A stretch of DNA of 64,000 nt from Lindgomyces ingoldianus (taxonomy: Eukaryota > Ascomycota > Dothideomycetes > Pleosporales > Lindgomycetaceae). Where the stretch lies: contig NW_022985170.1 in the NCBI RefSeq assembly GCF_010093535.1, forward strand, positions 538,016-602,015, read 5' to 3'. Positions 12,082 through 21,698 of this stretch are shown here, in pieces; the first letter of the stretch is position 1; each line of letters begins with the position of its first letter. The notes beneath the pieces were generated by a model. The model was not told where the DNA came from, searched no databases, and worked only from the letters and a program-made list of their open reading frames with translations. Both the position numbers and the translations under genes were made by a program.

Positions 12082-14307
12082 TCACCTTCTCTTATTCGAA
12101 AAGAACCTCGTCGACGTCAACAACCCCACCACATCATCATCCTTAATCTCCGGACTCAGCAACCCACCATCAAGACCATCATCTTCCAGTTCCTCCCCTC
12201 TCGCTAGCCCCATCTGAGTCCAGAGCTTCTTAACGTCATTATCAAGTAACAGCGGAATCCACAAACACTTCCGCATCCGATCTAGCAGCTCTTCCGCCGT
12301 AGTTTTCTCATCAAACCCCGCACCCGCAAACGCTACCGAGCAATACTGTGCGAAGAAATCCGCTTCCGTGGAACCCTGGGCTGCTAGCGCGCCCATTGTT
12401 AAGGTCCAGAGTAACAAGTCCGGCGATTTAGCCCAGCGGAAAATGCTTCCTCTTGTTAATGCTGCGCGCAGCTTTCGGACTGTTGTGAGAATCATGGTGC
12501 GGTATGAGTTTTCTTGCGGCTGTGATGTTCGGACGAGGAATATCAGGACGCCGAGACATATGCATTGGTCTAGAGGGTTTCGATCGTCCTCTCCTTCTTT
12601 AGTGTACCAGTCAAATAACCTGTACATTAGTAGGGAGATGTGTTTTTGGAGCTCGAGAGGATCGACGGGACATCTTCGGTCCTCGAACCAAGAGCTGATG
12701 TCGCCGGTGAAGACCACGACATTAGAGATAATATCAAGTAGATCGGTATCTAGTTTAAGATCCCGGAAGAGGCGTAGGATGCGGTGTGAAGCGGGCCGCG
12801 AGCGAAATGATGGTAGGTCATATTTTTGGGGGGACCCGGTACTATCTAAAAGGGTGGTGTAGGGTCGTTGGAAGGAGGCGATACTATGCGCGATGCTGTG
12901 CCTGTGGGACTGTTAGCGGTCAAGCTTCCAGCTGACTTCCGTAATGATGTTGAATGTACGCAGGTCCGCGGACCCATGTAGTAAAGCCAAGTGAGGTTAA
13001 CAGCCCTACAGATGATTTCTGCTTTCCGACTATGCATCCGAATCAGGCAAACGCCGCACAAAGATCGTCTCGAAACAAATAAGAGAAATTGGCTCTATTG
13101 ATGAGCATGACGAATAAGAAAGGAAAGGATCGACAAATCAGATAATATCTCCCAATGGAAGATGAAGGGTGGGGTCTTAATATGCGGATGCAGATGAACG
13201 GTGGAGCTCACATTAGTATAAAGACCTGCAGGCATCTGTTGGCACTCAACGCTGCAAGGCCACCTCGTTGTTGGATCATCGTCCGAAGGCCATTAAGGTG
13301 TATTTGTCGATGCATCTCATTCCATTCAGGGTCATTGCCAGCCTTGCCTTCTACAGGCGCAAGCTGACTCTCTTCAAGACAAAGAAGCATAAAGACAGCA
13401 GCAATGTTGCTATCGTCAACGCTGGTCTTGGGATCTGATAGGTTCGTATTGATTTCTGATATCGCCCGTCCCTTGTAGTACAACGCATTCTCGGCGTTGT
13501 TTGCACCCATGGCTTGGAGATGCAGCGCACTTGTAGTCAACATGGCATATGTGAACGGTGCGCTGTTATCATTTCGCAGCGAGCTGGCCACCCATTCGGT
13601 GGTCGTTATTGTGGATGTTTGATGCAGGTCCACCGGTAACAGGCGCGGTGAGATAATGCTCACAACTACACGACTGCATTCAATACCTATCCGAAGCTTC
13701 TCAGCTGTTAGGTTGGCTTACAGTGATCAATCAGTGCGCTCGTCTTTGCATCCGCCTTCACCGGCAGACTATCAAAAGGATCTAGAACCCCGAGTGAGAA
13801 GCCATCCCGTCGTGCCAGCGCAGCATGCAGCTGGCCACAGGCTTCTCCATTGCAGAGAGGGAAGTTGCACACACTACCGTCACTGGATGGGGGAGTCAGG
13901 CAGGGCTGACTGCTCCGACCAGAAACGCTGCTGCTGCTGCTGCTGACAGGTGATCCACCTGACTGGGCATTCCACGAATTCGGACTCGGGTCGTACTCGA
14001 ACCAGGATGAAGCAGGTGCGATCTCATCAGCCCTCCTGGGGATCTCAAATGAAGAGCGTTTTTGGCTTGGCTTGGTTGGGGCGGTTCCCGTACTGGGGCT
14101 CTGAGGGCTTTTCCGGGTACTCCAGGGCTTCTGTCGGCGGGCCTGGTGCATGACAAAGGATCTCACAGCCTTGTCAGGCTTCGAGTTTTGTCCACCTTGA
14201 GAGGAGTCAATAAACATAAATGATTTCATTGGTCGTTTCTGTGCTTTTCCGCTGGTGCCAGTCCTAGTAACGTTGTGGCCGCTGCTGGGGTTCGGAGCGG
14301 CGTCCAT
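12082..14307 (-). CDS. Fungal-specific transcription-factor-like protein without visible Zn2Cys6
   Basis: Modelled as join of 14307-13722, 13665-13212, 13005-12960 and 12909-12082, which closes in frame to 637 aa; the 46-nt third exon and its 206-nt preceding intron are the least certain. The N-terminus carries the basic motif KPDKAVRSFVMHQARRQKPW, then Pro/Ser-rich sequence with a serine run, then a helical domain starting at SPRLLPVD and continuing through SALHLQAMGANNAEN and IASFQRP. This arrangement is that of fungal proteins often labelled fungal-specific transcription factor or tachykinin family (Fungal_trans_2-like helical region). No Cys6 zinc cluster is seen, so direct DNA binding is not supported. 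The C-terminus is acidic. Nuclear role is inferred. The long-TIR element begins about 700 bp upstream of the start codon. Confidence 0.7.
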
Positions 14308-15010
14308 CTTGTGGGCATCTCGTCCGGCGAATCGAGTGGTGAGGAAGGATCTTGGCGCAGTAGAGAGGGTCAGGCGAAAAGACGAAACAGCTGGGCAGAG
14401 AGCATATGGCGCGAGTCCAAAGCGTGTGTTGCAAAGAGAGTCCTGTAAAGGAAGTCTTTAGTGGACATTGGAGTTATAACAAATTAGCCGTGCATGGGAG
14501 CTAGCCAAAGTCGGCTTATTATCAGTGCCTCAATTTGGGCTAGAGCAGACACGAGGCTCGAGAATATCAGCATCAAGCTATAAATACAGACTGTCAGCAA
14601 CCATCTCATGAACTATTTGTCTTTATACCGTCGTCCACGCAACACGAACACAGCCCATCTGGAAATTTTGAATAACTTGCTACCGCTTTTGAAGTCTTCC
14701 CGTGCCGAAAGAAATATACGCGTACGCGAGACGAGGAATACTCCGAAGTTCTTCCGCCGGTATTCGACCGTACGGGGTTGGACGAGTGAGCCTTGAAAAC
14801 AGGATTCCGATCCGGATCCGCGAAACTTCCGCGCCGGCAATATCACGGGACCCAGTCTTTGTACCAAATGTGGAACATTTGCTGGAGGATGTTGGCCAGT
14901 TGTATCACTTGCCGGAGCTTGGGTGACCCATACCAGTTTCTCCGGTAAGGCGCAGCAAAACACATTGTCACCAGAAGTGAACCTACTCTTCTCCCGATAT
15001 TTGTACGTTA
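14308..15010. promoter_or_regulatory. Upstream region between TF-like gene and repeat element
   Basis: Holds the promoter of the minus-strand TF-like gene. No other gene is supported. A short ORF at 14613-14963 on the minus strand has no recognisable motif. Confidence 0.4.
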
Positions 15011-15868
15011 ACGTCCCTCACTGCGTAGCGAGACACACTGTGTGGCGAGACAAACAAGGGGTACTTTGACTTTTAGCAACTAGAAAGCTCATGCGCACAA
15101 CAAATATTGCTATAATTCTAACAAAATAATCTGCTATAGCTAATTCTAAATGTTTATAATCCCTCCTACCTAAAAATTACATTTGCATTGTCGCCTCCGC
15201 GCCTGATTTGTACAGCGCCTTGTGGCGTAGCATAATAGGCTTCCCTCCCTACAGCGCTAACCTTAAGCCTTTTTTGCCCTAAATTTTTGTAGAATAGCCT
15301 TATCCTACCCTCACAACCTCCCTCTAATACTAACAAGTCATCATTAGCCCTATACGTGCTGCGACGCGCAATTTCATGTAGCACTGCCCTGTTAATAAGT
15401 ACCCCTAGCAGAAGCGAATCCCTAATCCTAGCTAATGTGCGATGACCCTGCTTATCTTACCTTATACATCTGCGGGTATTTTACTGTGACTGCACAAGCG
15501 TTCGGATTATTGTTAAATCCAACTTAGGATTGGGAGCAGTGATGAGACATGACCGGTGCTTGTTTAGTCACCTAACGCGCTTCCAGCATCGAAACTAGCT
15601 TCGGCACAGCAATCCCACCCACTTCGAGATGCAGTCTAATGCACAGCGATACCCATTTTGTAACGTGGAGACATAGCATTACCACCCCCTTAAGCTCCAA
15701 AGCCTGCTGTTGTTCTCTCCGCTGACCGAACAAAAGACCTAATAAAGCCCACCACATCCTCATACTTCTCAAGTCCACCAGCGCTGATTCCTTAACTAAG
15801 CCGCATCGAGCTTTAGTCTTGACTTGTTGAAGGGGAATATGATGTGATGGGAAGGATATAAGATAAGA
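15011..15868 (+). repeat. Left terminal inverted repeat arm
   Basis: Matches the reverse complement of 20700-21592 along its whole length with scattered substitutions and small indels. It contains a minus-strand coding relic (about 15430-15166) with motifs LHEIARRSTYRANDDLLVLE and RIRLFYKNLGQKRLKVSAVG. The same relic, more decayed, is found in the right arm. Similarity to the right arm stops at about 15868, where a ~350 bp insertion begins, and resumes at about 16220 for ~70 bp. Confidence 0.78.
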
Positions 15869-16219
15869 TGGAGCGCGGTGGGCCTAGAAATCGAAGCCTG
15901 TGCTTTAGCAAGTGGTTCAACCAAGCGCTACTAGCAAACGCCATCATTGCAAGTGCGTATGAAGGCGGAAAGGCTCTGCATGCTTGGTGATACAGCTGCC
16001 GTACAGTCAAACAACCAGCGGCTCCTTGCATGAGCACTGTAATCATTAGGGCCGTGGAGATGTGCTTCAGTTCAACCTCTGAGGGTCGTGAGGAGTCTTG
16101 AATTGTTCATGTTCGTGAGGGATGAGTAGTAGTTAGCAGAACTGTGGTGGCCATGCATGGCAAGACTCTACACTATCCAGAGCTGTATACAGCACTCTTC
16201 TCTTCAACCATATCTACAA
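15869..16219. other. Insertion in the left arm relative to the right arm
   Basis: The sequence AGATAAGA ending at 15868 and the sequence ACTATCGCCTCC starting near 16220 are nearly adjacent in the right arm (reverse complement, about 20705-20722) but are separated by ~350 bp here. The inserted DNA has no terminal repeats that I can see and no recognisable ORF. A deletion in the right arm is the alternative. Confidence 0.55.
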
Positions 16220-16498
16220 ACTATCGCCTCCGGCGCAAGAGTCTGTCCAGAGCGGGTCAACCGTCCTCCCTGCTAGCGTGATCGAGGCGTTATTGTGCCT
16301 CTGGCCACACCCGAATGGCAAATATTTAATACGTAATTTTGCACGTGGACATCTTGTCACTTGATCCAGAGTATGCTCGAAGCTTCGCTGTGGCAAATTA
16401 GCAAGCTATATATTCATGCCGATCCCCGGCCCTCTATGAAATAGAGAGAATAATAAATATAATATAGTAAATAATAATGGTGTGAATGTTCCAACGCC

Positions 16499-19400
16499 TT
16501 AGGATGCATTACGCTCGTTACGTTCAACCTTGTATATCCATACCCTCCCATGACCAGTTCCAGTACCAATCATTTTCTCCGATACTGTTGAACATGATGG
16601 TCGATATTCTGACGGTAGCCATAACAGGTTTTCGGAATTATATGTTATCCACCTACAATTTGAACTCAAGTGTATGCCTCGATTGACATTGTGGTCATCT
16701 GACCCTGACACCAGCCGGGTGGAGTCGTGGGAGAAGGCCACTGAGCTGACCNNNNNNNNNNNNNNNNNNNNNNNNNNNNNNNNNNNNNNNNNNNNNNNNN
16801 NNNNNNNNNNNNNNNNNNNNNNNNNNNNNNNNNNNNNNNNNNNNNNNNNNNNNNNNNNNNNNNNNNNNNNNNNNNNNNNNNNNNNNNNNNNNNNNNNNNN
16901 NNNNNNNNNNNNNNNNNNNNNNNNNNNNNNNNNNNNNNNNNNNNNNNNNNNNNNNNNNNNNNNNNNNNNNNNNNNNNNNNNNNNNNNNNNNNNNNNNNNN
17001 NNNNNNNNNNNNNNNNNNNNNNNNNNNNNNNNNNNNNNNNNNNNNNNNNNNNNNNNNNNNNNNNNNNNNNNNNNNNNNNNNNNNNNNNNNNNNNNNNNNN
17101 NNNNNNNNNNNNNNNNNNNNNNNNNNNNNNNNNNNNNNNNNNNNNNNNNNNNNNNNNNNNNNNNNNNNNNNNNNNNNNNNNNNNNNNNNNNNNNNNNNNN
17201 NNNNNNNNNNNNNNNNNNNNNNNNNNNNNNNNNNNNNNNNNNNNNNNNNNNNNNNNNNNNNNNNNNNNNNNNNNNNNNNNNNNNNNNNNNNNNNNNNNNN
17301 NNNNNNNNNNNNNNNNNNNNNNNNNNNNNNNNNNNNNNNNNNNNNNNNNNNNNNNNNNNNNNNNNNNNNNNNNNNNNNNNNNNNNNNNNNNNNNNNNNNN
17401 NNNNNNNNNNNNNNNNNNNNNNNNNNNNNNNNNNNNNNNNNNNNNNNNNNNNNNNNNNNNNNNNNNNNNNNNNNNNNNNNNNNNNNNNNNNNNNNNNNNN
17501 NNNNNNNNNNNNNNNNNNNNNNNNNNNNNNNNNNNNNNNNNNNNNNNNNNNNNNNNNNNNNNNNNNNNNNNNNNNNNNNNNNNNNNTGACCCTGACACCA
17601 GCCGGGTGGAGTCGTGGGAGAAGGCCACTGAGCTGACCCATCCGCTATGGCCCTCGAGCGTCTGGAGGCAGGGGCTCCATTTCTCTTGTATAGCCGGCTT
17701 TATTACGATCCAGTCTGGCTTTTCCCTCTTAAAGAGATTTCTTATTAGGCTGCAAGTTGGGCTGAATAGGAGTGCGGACACATATGCTTGAAGAGGGCTG
17801 TTCTCTATTGCCCACTTATGAGACATAATAAATCGACGTGCATCTCGCACTACCTTGAGCAGTGTGTCTCCATATATTCTTCCCTAGCTTGTGTTAGCAT
17901 GCAATATACATAAATGTAAGCGCTAATCTTGGTTTACCTCTACTACAGCCTCAAGTCTCGTCATTGAAACTACTCCTTGCGGTACACTCTTGCAGAGGCT
18001 AAGCGCTTCTAGCCAGTAGAGAAACTTTTTCTTTATAAAGTTAGTAATAGCGCCTTCCTCTAGTAGATGGCCAGTGCGATTTACGGAAGGGCTAGGATTG
18101 CAGTCATGGAGGTGATCAACCCAGTAGATACACGAGTAGCGTGACGCTGCTAATGGGTCCAGATCTGGCCGTTTAACTTGCTTAGCAGGATACCCGAACG
18201 CATATAAGCCGTACATGTCTCTTTGTAGCGTCCTAGACATGATTTTAAGGGATTGCGAGACGACTGTATTGTGGACCTCCTCTGTTCCAGATGGGAAGAT
18301 TTCGTTAGAGGCATTAGCAAATAGAAATTCCTTTGCAGATTGATGCACAAAATAGACAGTATCTCCTTGAATAGTAAGGAACGAGCCACATAGGCCAATA
18401 ATCTCTCGTAACGACTCGATATCATCGGCCATATCCTCTAGCCCCTTAATAAGAGATGTGAGCTCTTTCAGTGTGATGGGTCGGTATACAGTCGCAATCA
18501 ACGCTAGTATGTGCTTGCAGAGATCTGCATCGTCCGAGTTGCGTATATGCTCCAGCATTCGATTGTAAAGAGGGCTAAGCCCAGGTGGAAATGCCTTCAG
18601 CTTTGCGAACACCTTCCATCGTGGGACATCGCGAAGGTGTTGGCAGACTAAAGCCACCCATAGGAAGGTGTCATGCGCATTTAAGAACAGGTGAGCGAGT
18701 ACAGCGTCTCGCGTTTTGTTGTCATACTTCTTTTCTTGCGCTAGCTGAGTAACCTGGTGCCGAACATATGACCGGACAGCCGTTGATACAGACTCTGCAT
18801 TCAACTCAAGGCTTAGCCTAACCTTGTTTCCTGCTCTCTCAAGACGTCCCTCAATGTCGGGCCAGTTGCGGCTAGAGATAATCCACTTAACATGAGGATA
18901 TACAATAGACTTTTGGATAATAAAGTCTAGTAGTCTTGGCAAGTCTATAACGCATTCATCAAGCGCATCAATAATTAGATATGTGCTTTTTTGGTTTAGG
19001 TCTTGCAGGATATCTGTGAAGATCTCGCACAAGGCAACCCAGGCATTCATATCCTCAAAGAGCGCTTTGCCTGCGTGATCGTGCTTCTTCCGTATATGCA
19101 AGACAAGCGATGGCTGTTGATCGACAAGCAAGTACAGTAGACCTCGCAGCACGGCTGTAGCGCTGTTAATACGCGAGTCCATGGCCTGGCAGAAGAAGTA
19201 GGATAGGAGAGCTGTCTTGCCCATTAACTTGTTCAGCTCGTCAATGATGCCGCAAAGAAGCATCGTCTTGCCCTTTCCAGGCTCGCCTTTGATCCACAGC
19301 AGTCGGCTCTGCTGGCCGTCACTCCATCGTCGGAAGTCGGAGTTTTCGAGGATCCAGCGGTACGAGTCCTTTAGTAGCCCGCCCTTTGTTTCTTCAATAC

Positions 19401-20220
19401 GTCTCTTGTCATTGCGGGGGTCGGTGAGGCGTAAATTTTGAATGCATATTCGATCTTCTTTTAGCTGGGGACCACTCGAAACCCTATCAATCTCCTCACG
19501 AAGCCGTCTGAACGCGTTCTCCTCCCCTTCACCATAGTTAGGCAGCATATATATGCCAAAGATACCCAATAGCGAGTACGCCCTGTCTTCTTTGCGCGTA
19601 GTCCGGCGACCCTCCATCCATGACAGTCGCTCCTCAACATCAAAATTGCATAGAGGGGATCCTTGGAGGGCAGGGACACCGATGCTTGTTATCTGATAGA
19701 TCTGTTGCTCCAGGCTTCTCTTATTACCTAGATATTTGCCTTCTTGGGAGAAGAACTCAACAGAGCGTGGGGCAAGAAGCTCTTGTAAAGTCCAGCCCCG
19801 GTTAAACCATCGGCTTACCCGAAAAGCTGGCTCCCAAGCAAACTCGGAGCACCCACTACTTGCCTTCCGCTTGGTTATCGAGACGTCCGACAGATAAACA
19901 TAGCACTTGGCAGCATTCTGGTACCAGCGGAACATAGAGTTGATAGCGTCCTGAAGTTCGACGTGGTCTGATTTGTCGATGCAGCAAGTGTCCACCCAAA
20001 AGTGTTGTAAACCGTCGCGATCAGCCTGTTGTCCACAAAACCGGATCTTCTCGTAGCCAGCCTTGTTCTGTCCGGTGCCATCCATCAAATCTCGGAAAGT
20101 GACCTCCTGGCCCTCTATCCAGGTATGTGAAAGGATGGCATAGGGAGGGATTAGATCGTCGCCTAAGAAGTCCTGGGTAAGGCTGACACCGCCTGTGTCG
20201 CTGCGTAGCAGAAGACGCAT
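16499..20220 (-). CDS. HET-NACHT-WD40 NLR (HNWD-type heterokaryon incompatibility receptor), gap in repeat array
   Basis: Exon 1 (20220-17938) encodes 761 residues. A 54-nt intron (17937-17884) leads to exon 2, which enters the assembly gap and ends with the stop at 16499. Residues 1-240 form a HET domain (YAILSHTW at ~27, WTLQELLAP at ~142). A NACHT NTPase follows, with P-loop GEPGKGKT at ~312 and Walker B LIIDALDE at ~415. After the intron, the linker HKWAIENSPLQ and KREKPDWIVIKPAIQEKW leads to WD40 repeats starting LEGHSGWVSSVAFSHDSTRL. The tail contains WITYNSENLLWLPSEYRPSC, typical of this family. Such proteins detect non-self and trigger cell death at heterokaryon incompatibility; the WD40 repeats are the specificity module and are highly similar to each other, which explains the gap. 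The frames before and after the gap disagree, so the N count is not exact. The gene lies inside long inverted repeats. Confidence 0.9.
16752..17586. other. Assembly gap (835 N) in WD40 array
   Basis: The 52 bases before the gap (16700-16751) are identical to the 52 bases after it (17587-17638). The gap is therefore bordered by two copies of the same WD40 repeat unit. The spacing between copies is 887 nt, close to seven units of 126 nt (882 nt). Confidence 0.97.
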
Positions 20221-20647
20221 TGCTCTATACGGGGTTTAACAGGCGCATGCGATAGGAATAGAATGTTGGAGGCTCAAAGGCTGCAGCCTGGTTGAAGACA
20301 CAAGCACGGCAACTGGCTCGTCTGCTCAGAGTTAGTCCTAGCTATTGAGGATAGCCCGCACATAGGAAAATAGGAATGCACAGTCGTACCAAAGATCTGC
20401 GTCGAGATTAAGACACTCAAGAGTGAAGTGAAGTGAAGTGATTCTGAAGTGCCTTAGCGGTCTTAGTTTTGTGAGGATGAACACAATCTCAGCCTCCCGT
20501 AACAGTGAGGCTCATTGCACAGCCACGTCACAGCCTACAGAATGGCGCCGGAAGGCTGGCATGTAGCGATCCTTGACAGAAGGCGAATTTGCAAGCTACT
20601 AGACTGAAAATGTTTGTGTACTGTGCATCTTAATAAGTAGACGAACA

Positions 20648-21592
20648 GCTTGATCACGCCAGCAGGGAGGACGGCCAACCCGCTCCAGCCAGAGGGTTGT
20701 GCTGGAGGCGATGTTATCTTATCTCCTTCCTATCTCATCGTATTCCCTTTCAACGAGCCGAGACTAGTTAAAGCTTGGCTGCTGCTTAGTCTAGGAATTG
20801 GCGCCAGTGGGCTCAAGAAGCATAAGGACGTGGTGGCTTAAGCAGGTATTTTGTTTAGTCAGCAGAAGAGACAACAGCAGGTTTCGCAGCTTGAGGGCGA
20901 CGTGAGTGGCGTGTCTCTATGTTACAAAAGCACCTATCGCTAGGCGTTGGACCGCATCTTAAAGTTGTACGATGGCTGTGTTGAGTGGTTGAGACGCTGA
21001 GACGCGTTGGCTAACTAAACAAGCGCTAAGCCCTTTAAGTCTTAACACTGCTCCTAATCCTAAGTTGGATTTAGTAATATTCTAAGGGCTTGCGCGACCC
21101 GCACAGCCACATTCCTCACAATAAAATACCGCGGGTGTATGAGGTAGGACGTGCGGGGTCACCTCCTATTAGCAAGGATTAGTGAATTAGTTCCGCTAGA
21201 GGTACTAATTGACATGGCGGCCCTGCGTGAAATTGCGTCCTGCAGCGCGCATAGGGCTGATAATAACATCCTACCACTAGAGGGAGGTTCTAGGGCTTAG
21301 ACAAGGTTATTCCACAAAAATTTAGAGCAACAAGGACTTAAGGTTAGCGCTGTAGGGAGGAAGTCTGTTACGTTATAAAAGAAGGTGCTTCACAAATTAG
21401 GTGCAGAGGCGACAATGCAAACATAATTTTAGGGAAGAGTTAATAATAGGCATTTAGGATTAGCTATAGCAGATTATTTCTATAGAATTATAGCAATATT
21501 TGTTGTGCGCACGGGTTCTGCAGCTGCTAAAAGTTAAAGTACCCCTTGTTTGTCTCTCCACACAGTGTGTCTCGCTACGCAGTGAGGGACGT
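20648..21592 (-). repeat. Right terminal inverted repeat arm
   Basis: Inverted counterpart of 15011-15868 plus about 16220-16290. A plus-strand coding relic occurs at about 21158-21300 (LARI, LEVLID, LREIA and LEGG motifs align with the relic in the left arm) but is broken by stops. 20221-20647, between this arm and the NLR start codon, is the likely NLR promoter and shows no other gene. Confidence 0.76.
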
Positions 21593-21698
21593 TAGATCTT
21601 AACGATTTTTATAAGGCTATGGTCGCCTGCTATTTCTCCACATACACAAGATGGAGTCAGCCTCAAGCTTATATCAAAGCGATGAAGTATCGCCTGCC

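Larger units (their letters stand above)
15011..21592. mobile_element. Long-TIR element carrying a HET-NACHT-WD40 gene
   Basis: The outer ends are inverted copies: ACGTCCCTCACTGCGTAGCG starts at 15011 and its reverse complement ends at 21592. Each end is bordered by TA, as expected for a TA target-site duplication, although TA could also be part of the repeat. Inverted similarity continues inward for about 0.9 kb on both sides (roughly 90% over the outer 140 bp by eye). The inside holds one intact-looking gene, a HET-NACHT-WD40 receptor on the minus strand. No transposase gene is seen, so this is either a non-autonomous element that captured an NLR or an NLR flanked by inverted copies of an older repeat. 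The right end is only ~107 bp from the UTP21 stop codon. Confidence 0.72.

Noticed and set aside
16674..17636. Long plus-strand ORF across the gap
   Set aside because: Almost entirely N; created by the absence of stops in unknown bases.
20620..20660. Short similarity GCAAGCTA near 20593 and 16400 in direct orientation
   Set aside because: Too short to extend the inverted arms further inward; treated as chance.
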